64,000 bases of DNA. It comes from Chondrus crispus. Its lineage: Eukaryota > Rhodophyta > Florideophyceae > Gigartinales > Gigartinaceae. Position 1 is the stretch's first letter, and every line of letters starts with the position of its first letter. Below, one piece after another: positions 42,119 to 51,295 of this stretch. The notes beneath the pieces were generated by a model, which had not been told where the DNA came from, made no database searches, and saw only the letters and a program-made list of their open reading frames with translations. The stretch lies in NCBI RefSeq assembly GCF_000350225.1, contig NW_005179035.1, positions 1-64,000 of the forward strand. Direction: 5' to 3'. A program made the position numbers and the translations under genes.

Positions 42119-43273
42119 TCACCGACTGAGAAAACAGCTAAGCATGGGCTGCGAGCTCCTGAGCGGGTTCGGAAAAGCTTCTCTGAAGCTTTCGAGGAAC
42201 ATTTCTACGCGCGACGGGTTTGCACAAGACCTGAATATCCAGTGGTAGTATAGTTGCTCCACATCCTTCGGCGGGGGATATTTCTCGATGTACTCACGAT
42301 TAAGCCAGATGAAGAGACCAAGCTCATGGAACTGGTGATAGGCGGCACGTGTTGTGTATGAAAAGTATGTTTCTTGGGCACGAAATGGAAGAGACCGAGG
42401 CGGTATGCGCACAAGCAGAATACCTTTCGAAGAAAGGGAGCGTATTCGCGCCAGGACTCCGTAAGACTTTCCCAGCGGTAGCAGGGCACAACGGCAGTAC
42501 GGCGTGATACCACGGGCGCCCTTATCAAATGCGGAAACTACTTCATGTATAAACTCTTTGTCGAATGGTGGATTACCACCTGCGCCTTCAATGTCTTTTT
42601 CCCTGTCTTGCCATCTACCAAGGGAGCCAAAAAGGTCGTCATGTGGATCCGCGCTACAGTAGGACTCCAGAACTCCGCTTTCGTTGAACGCGTCCGCGAA
42701 TAATTCCGTCGTCACCCGCGAACAGAGAAACCAGAGACTGTAAAGGTCCGGCGTGACGGTTCTGGAAGTCGGGTTGAAGCGCGCTTCACATTTCAGGTGC
42801 ACTGCGTTGCAAAGAGCCATAAGGAAAGAGACATCGTCATAACCTGGCATAAATGTCGCCAAACCTTTTTCGTTGCGTTTTAAGCATTGTGCCACAGCCA
42901 CGGGAGATATTGTAGCCTTTGGTTGGCATTGAGACGAGATGAACTCTCCATGCGGTACATACACTGCACGAGAAAACCGAGCGTATAAACGTCGCGCGAC
43001 TTCTGCGCGAATCACAAATTTCGATGCCCTGCCATAACCTTGTCGGTATTTTTTGGCCACTGAAACACAGTAAACAAAGCAGCCAAGACCGTGGCAGTTA
43101 CCGCGCCGCAGCTGGAGAAGTTCGAGTTTATGCCCTTCAAGCGGTATTGCTCCGGCGCAGCATGTTGCTAGTAGGTCGCAACATATTTGCGTTGATCGGT
43201 GTTTACTGATCATTGGAGCACCGCGACCTTTCCAGCGCATATCTAGGCCATATTCGTATGTTCCAATGGACAT
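42119..43273 (-). CDS. PCIF1-like N6-adenine methyltransferase in the transposon
   Basis: The frame is open to 43672, 5 bp from the right terminal repeat, but its first ATG is at 43273 (MSIGTYEYG), giving 384 residues. The core motif GGNPPFDKEF (NPPF at 367-370 of the longer frame) is the [DN]PP[FYW] motif of N6-adenine methyltransferases. Just upstream, ESYCSADPHDDLFGSLG and FNPTSR match the order FN...YCS....D..FGS.G...NPPF of PCIF1, the enzyme that methylates cap-adjacent adenosine in metazoan mRNA. The stretch after NPPF is also consistent. The gene converges on the transposase with a 61-bp gap. The substrate here, DNA or RNA, is unknown; protecting or marking transposon DNA is a guess. 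Upstream coding without ATG may mean an extra exon or a lost start. Confidence 0.7.
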   Translation of the reverse strand: MSIGTYEYGLDMRWKGRGAPMISKHRSTQICCDLLATCCAGAIPLEGHKLELLQLRRGNCHGLGCFVYCVSVAKKYRQGYGRASKFVIRAEVARRLYARFSRAVYVPHGEFISSQCQPKATISPVAVAQCLKRNEKGLATFMPGYDDVSFLMALCNAVHLKCEARFNPTSRTVTPDLYSLWFLCSRVTTELFADAFNESGVLESYCSADPHDDLFGSLGRWQDREKDIEGAGGNPPFDKEFIHEVVSAFDKGARGITPYCRCALLPLGKSYGVLARIRSLSSKGILLVRIPPRSLPFRAQETYFSYTTRAAYHQFHELGLFIWLNREYIEKYPPPKDVEQLYYHWIFRSCANPSRVEMFLESFREAFPNPLRSSQPMLSCFLSR

Positions 43274-44124
43274 CTTGAAGCGTGTATGGTTTCTCCCAGG
43301 GCCTAGAGGACGGAGCGGCAAGCACGATTCTGTGAAACAAAAATTTTCGGGGAGTGCAAGGAAGTTGGTTGTGTAGACATGCGATGAAGGGGTATCGCAG
43401 GCTCTGCCTCGGGACAGCCGCAAGTGTTGGTTATCCTGCTTCGGTTCGAGCGGGTACGGGAGGAGTTTGATGCAGAACGTGCTAGCATAAGCGGGACGAA
43501 GTGGTTCGCGTCGGAGAAGAGGGGAGGGGAAGCGGGGTTGGATGGTGAGTAGATGTAACGGTCGAAATCTGGAAGAGCACTGCAATGGGCAGGAAGCAAA
43601 TTCTTGATTATAATTTCCACGCTTGCTACGCAGCCCTTGCTGCCTCGAAATGACGATTTCCGAATACAGCAAAAATGATGCCGAACCTCACGGACTGGTT
43701 TTGCAAAGCGGTTCTTAAGTTGGACACACTTGGGGTTGCAGGTTGGGTGGCTCTCAGGGTTAGTGAGTGGTTGTGCCTGACCCCTTTTGCTTTCCCCGTC
43801 CGAACGCCGCGCCTTTATAGAAATCGTAGCTGAAACTTAGAACAATACAGTACCTGCTAGACTATAATAAACTATCCTTTCACTCTACAACTAATCTCCA
43901 TACAATCGCTTATGTCCTTGCCTTCAATCTCCCCGACCATCCTCTTTAGTACTAGTGGATACTGTACTCCTCCTTTGACAAATCTTTTAGGTATGGCATA
44001 GAAATTATGTTGTAGTTCTATGCCATCCTTTTAAAGAATGGAGGAGCCAGTCCATTCGGGAAAGACACGCGCAGTATGTTTATACAAAGTAAAATTACAA
44101 ATACATACATACTGTGCTTGTCCT

Positions 44125-45216
44125 TCAACCGTTACAACTCCTTCCGTGATAACTTTTTGCTTCTTCCTGTCTTGAGTAGTAAGTTCTTCGTCGAGAGCAT
44201 ACTTGGTCTCCTAGGTGAAATGAATGATCTCTTCTGTGTTTGTTGACTTGTTGGGCGTTTTGTTCGTTCGAAGCTGTGATGGACAGCTTTGCTATTTCAT
44301 TAGCTCTTCTTATGTTCTCCAAAAACCTTTGTGTGGTCACAGTAGGTGTTTCTGATCCATCAGAGTGGAGGACGTCAGAAACAGAGAGTGGGTGCTGGCC
44401 ATACTCTAGGAAAAAAGGAGTTTGTTTAGTTGTGTCACTTATGTGATTGTTGTACGCAAACTCGAGTCCTGGTAGGTGTTTACTCCAGTCTCTTTGCGTA
44501 TAGCTAACAAAGCAACGTAGCATTTCTTGCAATGTTCTGAATGCCCTTTCTGATTGTCCATCAGTTTGAGGATGGAAGGCGGTTGATAAGTTTAACTTGA
44601 CTCGTAGTAGCTTCATGATTTCCTTCCATAAAGTACTTGTGAATCTTGTGTCACGGTCTGATATTATCTTTCTTGGAAGACCGTGATGTTTGTATATCTC
44701 GTTGTAGAACACCTCTGCTGTATCTTTGGAAGTATGGTTTGATTCAATTGGAACAAAATGCGTGTGTTTCGAGAGTTTGTCCACAACAACAAGTATAGCA
44801 GTTTTGTTCGTATTCGTCCTCGGGAGGTCGAATATGAACATAGATATCTGTTCCCATTTCTTCAGCGGTGGCGGAAATGGTCTGAATTTTCCCAGTTTGT
44901 TCTGGGTTAGGCTTTTGGCTTCTTGACACTTTGGGCATGTCTTGATGTATTCGTCTAGTTCTTTGTTCATGCTAGGCCAATAAAAATGTCTCCTGACATA
45001 TTGTGAGGTCTTTTTGAATCCTCGATGTGCACCAAAGAGAGATTCGTGATTGTCGTGCAACACGATTTCTCTGATCTTTCCTTTCGGAATACAGAGCCTA
45101 TTCTCAAAGTAAAGGCGGTTTTTGTTCTTACTGAACGGAGCAGTTGGGGTTTCAAACGCATTCTTGAAATCTGGGTCCTTTCTGTACTCTCGTTCAAGGC
45201 TTTTGAGAATATTCAT
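44125..45216 (-). pseudogene. Ty3/gypsy integrase
   Basis: Zinc-binding HHCC module (HDNHESLFGAHRGFKKT ... CPKCQEAKS), then the D,D-35-E core: VVVDKLSKHTHF, ISDRDTRFTS and AFHPQTDGQSERAFRTLQ with the catalytic Glu. The C-terminal part (HRRDHSFHLGDQV) runs into the 3' LTR at 44136 without a chromodomain. It lies in a different frame from the RNase H that should precede it, so a frameshift near 45200 separates them. The start ATG at 45216 is internal to the polyprotein rather than a true start. Confidence 0.9.
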
Positions 45217-46780
45217 CCACCTTTACTAGTGTAAATGCCATCAACTGTTTCACAACACTGGCTGATGTCTGGTGCACTTCCTGGTACTGTCTCGACAATG
45301 CATCAGCTACTGTATTCTGCTTTCCCTTGATGTAATCAATGTGGTAGTCGAACTCTTGCATGAATTCAAACCATCTGGCTTGTTTTCGGGATAAGGTTCG
45401 TTGTGAATCCAAGTATTTCAATGGGTGATGGTCAGTCAGTATCTTAAACTTTGAGCTGTGTAGGTATGGTCTCCAAGTTTGTAAAGAGTACACAATAGCA
45501 AGAAGTTCTCTTTCATGTGTACTGTATCCTTGTTCTGCTTTATTCAGTTTCCGTAAAGCGTATGCTACTGGGCGGCATCCGGTTTCGTCAGTTTGCGTCA
45601 AGACAGCACCAACACCTGTTTCAGATGCGTCAGAAGTTACTTCATACGGTAAACTGGGATCTGCGTATCGAAGTACGGGAGCCTCTGTTAGTTTGCTCTT
45701 CAGTTCTTCAAATGCTCCTTTTTGTGATGGCCCCCACTGAAAAGGTGTACCTTTTCTTGCTAGATTAGATAAAGGAGTTGTTATCGTCGCAAAGTCCTTT
45801 ACAAATCTCCGGTAGTAGTTACAAAGACCAAGAAAGCTTTGAATTTGCTTTGCATTACGAGGAGCTTCCCATTTTTAAACAGCTTCAATCTTCCTTGGGT
45901 TCACTTGAATACCATTCTCACTTATTATGTGGCCAAGGTACTCAAGATTATGACAAAGGAATTTACACTTTGAAAGCTTTCCGTATAGTTGATGCTCCTT
46001 CAATATTTGCAGTATTGTCCTAAGATGGTTCAGATGATCCTCTTTCGTTTTACTGTAGATAATGATGTCGTCTAAGTAGACAAGGACAAACTTATCTAAG
46101 TGTGGTCTGAAGATATTGTTCATGAGTGTCTGGAAGCATCCTGGAGCCCCTGTTAATCCAAAGGGCGTTACTAGGTATTCGTATTGACCATATCTAGTTC
46201 GGAATGCTGTCTTTTGAATATCAGCATCCCTCAACCTTATTTGATGATACCCCGATCTTAGATCAATGGTGGAGAAGTATTTCGATCCTCCTACTTGATC
46301 CCATACTTCATCGATTCTCGGTAAGGGTACTTGGTTCTTAATAGTCTGTTTGTTGAGTGCTCGATAATCGATGCACATTCTTAGGCCACCGTCTTTCTTT
46401 GGAGTGAACAGGACAGGGCTACCCCAAGGACTTATACTTGGGCGTATGAATCCATTTTCAAGGGCTTCTTCTAGCTGGTTCTTCATTTCTTCCAGCTCTT
46501 TTCTTGAAAGTTTATAGATGGGACCCGTTTTGGGTCTTGCATCCATTTCTAAGTCTATTCTCATTTCAACGGATCTTTTCGGAGGCAATCCTTTAGGCAG
46601 ATCCTGCGGGAATACGCATCTGTATTCTCCCAGGAGTCTGTCTAACTGTTTCATGTAATCGTCCTTTTCACTAGTCTCTATAGTATTTTCTCCTTCCTCT
46701 TGAGAAGGTTTCAATACGACATGATATATGGTGCTTTTCTGCTTTTTCGCTAACCTCACGAACTGTTTACTCGTAAGCAT
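45194..46780 (-). pseudogene. Ty3/gypsy reverse transcriptase-RNase H
   Basis: From 46780 the frame holds a leader with [20 protein letters not shown] and then the polymerase: [57 protein letters not shown] and the catalytic [11 protein letters not shown] single TAA near 45875 interrupts it just before the tether. The same frame then continues through the FLGLCNYYRRF-type segment into RNase H (PVAYALRKLNKAEQGYSTHERELLAIV, TDHHPLKYL) and stops at 45194. With one nonsense codon only, inactivation looks recent. Confidence 0.9.
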
Positions 46781-46795
46781 GTATGTCAGGCGGGC

Positions 46796-47164
46796 TTACT
46801 CATGCTTATGAGCCTCCGCGTCCAGAGTTATTAACCTTTCTTCCTGTTTAAGGAGCATACGGTTCATTTTCCAATCGATTAAAGGGTTGGCTTCGGATAA
46901 CCACGCTTTGCTTAGGATTAATTCGTAAGCAATCCAGTCCACCACGTATGGCCGTACGGTAATGGTAGCTTCCGCAATCCGTATGATAAGGTTCTCGCAA
47001 CACCGTTCCATAGGAATAAGTGTTCGGTCCCATAGTTCTGCACTCAGGTTAGTATTCTCCTTTCTCAACTTCAATTTCTCTGCATATGCCTTTGATATTA
47101 CTATTTCTTCGCACCCACTGTCTACCAGAATAGTGCAACGGGAATTGTCGGTTGCATCTTGCAC
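46796..47164 (-). CDS. Retroviral-type aspartic protease of the gypsy element
   Basis: The catalytic motif TILVDSGCEEIVIS (DSG, where many families have DTG) is followed by AYAEKL and a second hydrophobic strand pair (TVRPYVVDWIAYELILSKAWLSE) that would form the flap and core. It ends 15 bp before the reverse-transcriptase ATG, in a different frame, so expression would need frameshifting or the copy is broken there. Confidence 0.8.
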   Translation of the reverse strand: MQDATDNSRCTILVDSGCEEIVISKAYAEKLKLRKENTNLSAELWDRTLIPMERCCENLIIRIAEATITVRPYVVDWIAYELILSKAWLSEANPLIDWKMNRMLLKQEERLITLDAEAHKHE

Positions 47165-47389
47165 CTCCCCGTTGAATACTAGTAGAGCTTGCCTCTTTGT
47201 ATTTCTTCTCTTCTTGTATGGTGAGAATGTACATACTTTAACGGACTCTTTCCCGTTGTTCTCTCTTGAATACTGCTTCTTTTTGTCTTTTTGTTTTTAT
47301 CATTTTTTTGTGTTTTTGTAGTTTTGTCTTCGGCTATAGTACATTTATCCGCCAATGTGCCGACTTCATATAACGGAACAACTAGTTTT

Positions 47390-48284
47390 TCTTTTTGGTG
47401 AACGCGTTAGGTCTAGGCCTCTGATTGTTGTAGTGGTTTCTGGCTATGCAGTTTTGTTTACCACAGACGAAGCATAACCTATGCTCAATTCTTCGCGATT
47501 TTTCTGCTGGGGACAGTTTCGTACTTCTGCGCGGTTACATGTTCCCAATTTGCATTGGTGTAGGCGCAGAGGAGAAATTAGGCGTTGATCTTGCGAATCC
47601 AAAGTAGTTTTGACCACTATTGAAGAGACTATCAAGTCTGTCCGCAATTTTCATAGCGTCTTGTAATGATTGTGGTTCCGCCCGCTCGACCTCGATTCTT
47701 GTGCGGGTCTTAAGTCCCTGGCTGTAGTGGAATATCTGTTCCGCAGATGTCATACTTGGGATCTGCAAGAGCCAGCTTGAGAACTCTCTATTATATTCCC
47801 GGACTAAGGTTAACTTGCCCATTTGTTTTAGATCACTCAACATTTTTCTTGCGGTCAACTCTCTGTTCACAGGTTCAAAATAGTTTAATAGTTCTTTTTG
47901 AAACTCATCATATGATGTTATAGCATTGTCATTTAGGTTTGCTAACTCCCACCATTGTAGTCCCGCACCCGTCATATAGCTTACGGCATAGTTGATTTTC
48001 GTATTGTCATCGATTGTATTGCTGTGCGCTGCAAAAATATTTGCTATACTTTTCAACCAGCTTCGGGCATTTTCACCGTTGAATTTTTCAGGTTTGCCAG
48101 TTTTTAACAAAAGGCTATTGCTATTGCTATTCGTGGTATTTACGTTAGAAATAGATTGGGTGGCGATAGCAACAGCTTGATTTGTCTGAGCTATTTGCTC
48201 CTGTAATGACTGATTAGCTTGAGCTACTTGCTGGCGGAGAGAGCTGATCTCATTTTGCATTTGGATTATTGAATCTGGCTCCAT
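47390..48284 (-). pseudogene. gag with zinc knuckle, one in-frame stop
   Basis: From the ATG at 48284: a glutamine-rich coiled-coil start, then KPEKFNGENARSWLKSIANI, GLQWWELAN, FQKELLNYFEP and REYNREFSSWLL, the retrotransposon gag (capsid) signature. An in-frame TAA at 47537-47535 is followed in the same frame by a nucleocapsid-like segment RLCFVCGKQNCIARNHYNNQ. Its Cys/His order (C-x2-C-x4-C-x4-H) deviates from the usual CCHC. Lacking the knuckle, the truncated product would be impaired in RNA packaging. Confidence 0.85.
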
Positions 48285-48360
48285 AGTGTACAGTAGACAA
48301 TTTTGAAATTTTCAAACAAGGCAATTTTTTAATGCAAAATTTCTACTGTAGTCAATACCT

Positions 48361-48996
48361 CTAAATTGAACGTTTGGAGTATTTCTTGAAGTGCCCCAAA
48401 GTCTTCGATAGTACACCGGGGTTCGTTTTCCTCGGTTTAGTAACCTTGGTCCAACGTCCAATCACGCCCTTGCTCGATGCCAAGTGTACTAGTCGATGTA
48501 GTTCCTTGACACGGCGGCAGTGCTCGTCTTCAACCTTATGCGCGTTGAACAATAAGGCGTTCCTGTAGTTCGTATGACATAAATCGCACTTTATTGTAAG
48601 GATATTAGAGTGCTCGCGGTTAAGGTTTTCCACAGCAGGGCCGAATCCACGGCTTAAAATGAGGTGCCTTATATGGGACTCAGACCGGTTGTGCTCCGGC
48701 CACGATTGGTTGTACGGCTTGTTAAGTTGACAAGTGGAGCACTTCTCTCCACTCGGTCCTGCGTTAGCCGACGGTAGCTCGAAGGTAGCCCCACGGTCGA
48801 GCTCACCCCTTTCCAGAGCAATATTATAAATTAACTCTTTTTCAGCCGGCAGCGGTGTTGCAATCTTGTTAGCCGATGTAGATTGGCTCTGAGCTTGAAT
48901 TTCGCCTTGTTTTTCGACGATAATTGGCTCCGGCTCGCTATTGGTGCTGCCTGTGCCACGTGTGGAATCTGCGCTGTTGGTGTTGATTTCGCACAC
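48361..48996 (-). CDS. Extra ORF upstream of gag with two C2H2-like fingers
   Basis: A 211-codon frame between the 5' LTR and gag that contains no ATG at all. It opens at a GTG preceded by TTTTTTACCAAAAAATTTCCAG, which looks like a splice acceptor, so the start codon may lie in an upstream exon. Two zinc-finger-like modules are visible: CSTCQLNKPYNQSWPEHNRS followed by ESHIRHL, and CDLCHTNYRNALLFNAHKVE followed by DEHCRRV. The C-terminus is basic. Such an ORF is not part of the usual gypsy gene set. It could be a nucleic-acid-binding accessory protein or a captured gene. Confidence 0.55.
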   Translation of the reverse strand: MCEINTNSADSTRGTGSTNSEPEPIIVEKQGEIQAQSQSTSANKIATPLPAEKELIYNIALERGELDRGATFELPSANAGPSGEKCSTCQLNKPYNQSWPEHNRSESHIRHLILSRGFGPAVENLNREHSNILTIKCDLCHTNYRNALLFNAHKVEDEHCRRVKELHRLVHLASSKGVIGRWTKVTKPRKTNPGVLSKTLGHFKKYSKRSI

Positions 48997-49181
48997 TGGA
49001 AATTTTTTGGTAAAAAATAGGGTTAGATCGATTTGGCGATGCTACCACTTTTAGCGGTGCGCAGGGTTATTAAACTGAACAGAGTGACTTACTTGTGTTG
49101 AATGGTTTTGCAAAGCGGTTCTTAAATTGGACACACTTGGGGTTGCAGGTTGGGTGGCTCTCAGGGTTAGTGAGTGGTTGT

Positions 49182-50240
49182 TGTAGTGCAATACGCACCT
49201 GGAAAGGGGGGTGAAAAGAAAAGAAAACATTTGGATCTGAAAAGTAGTCCGGGTTTGGGGGACACACGTGTGAATAATTGCACAGTTTTAATTTTTAATT
49301 ATTTTATTTTATTTAGTTAATTAGTTGGCATTAATTTTGCTGACACTAGATTAGATCTAGAATCTAGAGCCGGGAGCTACTGTACTCGCCCCGGCGGGGC
49401 TCTATATAACTTAGCCCTTTGACCGAACAAGTCAATAAACCAACCCGAGTTGCCGGAGTTGAATGTCGCCTTGGTCGAAGTCCGTCTCTATCAAGACGCT
49501 CCCTTTTACCTAAGCCTACGGCATCCTCTACGGCTCGGGGTTCCCTTTTCTCTTTCTTTTATTTCCCTATCCTTTTCTATCTCTAATTCTACCTATTTTT
49601 CCCTTATCTTGTGTTGGTGCCATCGGCCTCGGTTGCGACCGAACCGGTGTAGGTGTTTCGAGCCATCGGGCGACACAGTTGACGTAGCGCTGCTACTGTG
49701 ACCCATTTTCCGACGGAGACCGTTGCAACGACGTCCCCCTCGAAGGGCTCCGTCGTATTACGAGCCAGTGTTGGTACCATCGGTGTCGGTTGCGACCGAA
49801 CCGGTGTAGGTGTTTCGAGCCATCGGGCGGCACGGTTGACGTAGCGCTGCTACTTTCATTTCATCCCGTCGGGCTGCGTTGCGACGCCCCCGTCGAAGGC
49901 CTTGTCGCGTTACAAGGTGTCGAAGAAGCTCAACGAGCATTGGCCTTACAACCCAGTGGAACCGGGGTACCTACGTACGCGCCCCACCCCACACTCGTCG
50001 AGCAGATCTCTTCGCAAGTCTCTACCACACCGATCCCGGGCCGGGCTATTTCTCTGTGCCCCCTCCCCCCTCCTCATCAGGGATCCGAGCTACTACGAGT
50101 CGCAAGCTCGTTTAAACGGAGAAGGGAGAGTCGGACACTCCGTAGCGCTGTGGCATCGGCAGTTCTTCTTTTTGTTGCTGTTGTTGTTTTTGCTGGACCA
50201 TCGGACCGCGGTCTCTGCCCGACAGGCGCATTGCACTACA
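49182..50240 (+). repeat. Solo LTR (family F), copy 1, inside the gypsy 5' LTR
   Basis: The ends are TGTAGTGCAATACGC and GCGCATTGCACTACA, flanked by the 5-bp duplication GTTGT (49177-49181, 50241-50245). The empty site is seen in the other gypsy LTR near 43766. TG...CA ends, a TATATAA box (about 49403), AATAAA (about 49434) and the absence of coding sequence fit a solo LTR left after recombination. A ~157-bp segment repeats inside (from about 49612 and 49769). A second copy, inverted, lies at 57387-58416. Confidence 0.8.
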
Positions 50241-50698
50241 GTTGTGCCTGACCCCTTTTGCTTTCCCCGTCCGAACGCCGCGCCTTTTATAGAAATCGTA
50301 GCTGAAACTTAGAACAATACAGTACCTGCTAGACTATAATAAACTATCCTTTCACTCTACAACTAATCTCCATACAATCGCTTATGTCCTTGCCTTCAAT
50401 CTCCCCGACCATCCTCTTTAGTACTAGTGGATACTGTACTCCTCCTTTGACAAATCTTTTAGGTATGGCATAGAAATTATGTTGTAGTTCTATGCCATCC
50501 TTTTAAAGAATGGAGGAGCCAGTCCATTCGGGAAAGACACGCGCGGTATGTTTATAAAAAGTAAAACTACAAAGACATACATACTGTGCTTGTCCTTCAA
50601 CCGTTACATAGAACCCACGCCGCCGCTTATTCCCCGAGAAGACATCTGCGGTATCAGCCACCACCGGCATCCTTATCTGCACTGCCGTGCTCATCATC

Positions 50699-51022
50699 AT
50701 GGCAAACGTGAGCTCATCGAAACCGAAGGCACAGCGCAAAAGATTAACGTTGGCACAGAAAGGAAAAGCCCTTGAATCTCTTGAGAATGGGGAAACAGTT
50801 TATGGAGTTGCTGCATCTTTTGGTTGCAGTGTGCGCCATGTGCAGAAGATTAGAACTGAATCGGCGTTAGTGCAGGGGCAGGTCAGGGTTTGCGCCGTGC
50901 GAAACGTGCACTTCTTGATGCTTATTACGATCAGAATAGAAAGAGGAACCGCCAGACGCTCATTGCAGAGCATTTCATGTGGTACAGTAAATGAGCTTTG
51001 CTGTTGCTTCTTTAGTGCATGA
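50699..51022 (+). pseudogene. pogo/Tigger-type HTH fragment
   Basis: From the ATG at 50699 the frame reads MANVSSSKPKAQRKRLTLAQ, KGKALESLENG, VYGVAASFGCSVRHVQKIR: the N-terminal helix-turn-helix of a pogo-group transposase. The remaining residues are unlike a transposase and no DDE domain follows. It belongs to the TA-flanked element whose right part this is. Confidence 0.7.
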
Positions 51023-51295
51023 CGTCAGTAGTGCGTTTTGTGAGGCCTGGTACAGGGGTGCACTATTACGGGGGGTCTACTGTATAATTATAATAATTAC
51101 ACCCAAAACAATTACACCAAAAATGTGTTACATTAGAGCATCTCTGCGGCCTCCTCTATTCTCTAATTTCTATTGCCAAGTGGCACAACATAACTCGGCA
51201 ACTCTATTGCTGTATTTCAGAATAGACTCTGTGTAAATAGAACCCAATGCCATCCCTACGGCACAGGGAATAGATTCCTATAGATCTCAACCACA

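Larger units (their letters stand above)
35606..43697 (+). mobile_element. Academ-like DNA transposon, 8.1 kb
   Basis: Inserted in the gypsy 3' LTR; the other LTR shows the uninterrupted target GAATGGTTTTGC. The target duplication is GTTT (35602-35605, 43698-43701). Terminal inverted repeats are CAGTCCGCAAGGTTCGGCA on the left and CAGTCCGTGAGGTTCGGCA on the right, read inward. It encodes a giant plus-strand protein with an XPG-like nuclease and cysteine-rich module, and a convergent methyltransferase-like gene. As I recall, Academ transposons are defined by 3-4 bp duplications, an XPG-like nuclease and an eight-cysteine finger, which fits. Both genes are open, so the element may be recent. 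Confidence 0.8.
35547..50608 (-). mobile_element. Ty3/gypsy retrotransposon with insertions in both LTRs
   Basis: The element reads on the minus strand and is flanked by the 5-bp duplication TAGAA (35542-35546, 50609-50613). Without their insertions the LTRs are about 494 bp (35547-44136) and 504 bp (49050-50608); on the minus strand they begin TGTAACGG and end CCGCTAAA. A primer-binding-site candidate, TGGTAGCATCGCC, lies two bases inside the 5' LTR (about 49035-49047). A purine tract GGAAGGAG abuts the 3' LTR at 44137-44146. Gene order is extra ORF, gag, protease, reverse transcriptase-RNase H, integrase. Several stops or frame changes make this copy defective. Confidence 0.9.
35405..51082 (+). 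mobile_element. pogo-like element split by a gypsy element
   Basis: The left end CAGGGGGGGGCCTCCGTAAT continues AGTGCGC; the right end, read inward, is CAGTAGACCCCCCGTAATAG continuing TGCAC. TA flanks both sides (35403-35404, 51083-51084), as in the pogo/Tigger group. Only 142 bp (35405-35546) and 469 bp (50614-51082) belong to it; the rest is the nested gypsy element. The right part encodes a helix-turn-helix fragment but no DDE domain, so it is a non-autonomous remnant of about 0.6 kb. Confidence 0.75.

Noticed and set aside
49182-50240. Family F as a PIF/Harbinger-type DNA element with TTG duplication
   Set aside because: With TG...CA ends both copies show clean 5-bp duplications (GTTGT, ACGAC), and TATA plus AATAAA signals are present, which fits a solo LTR better.
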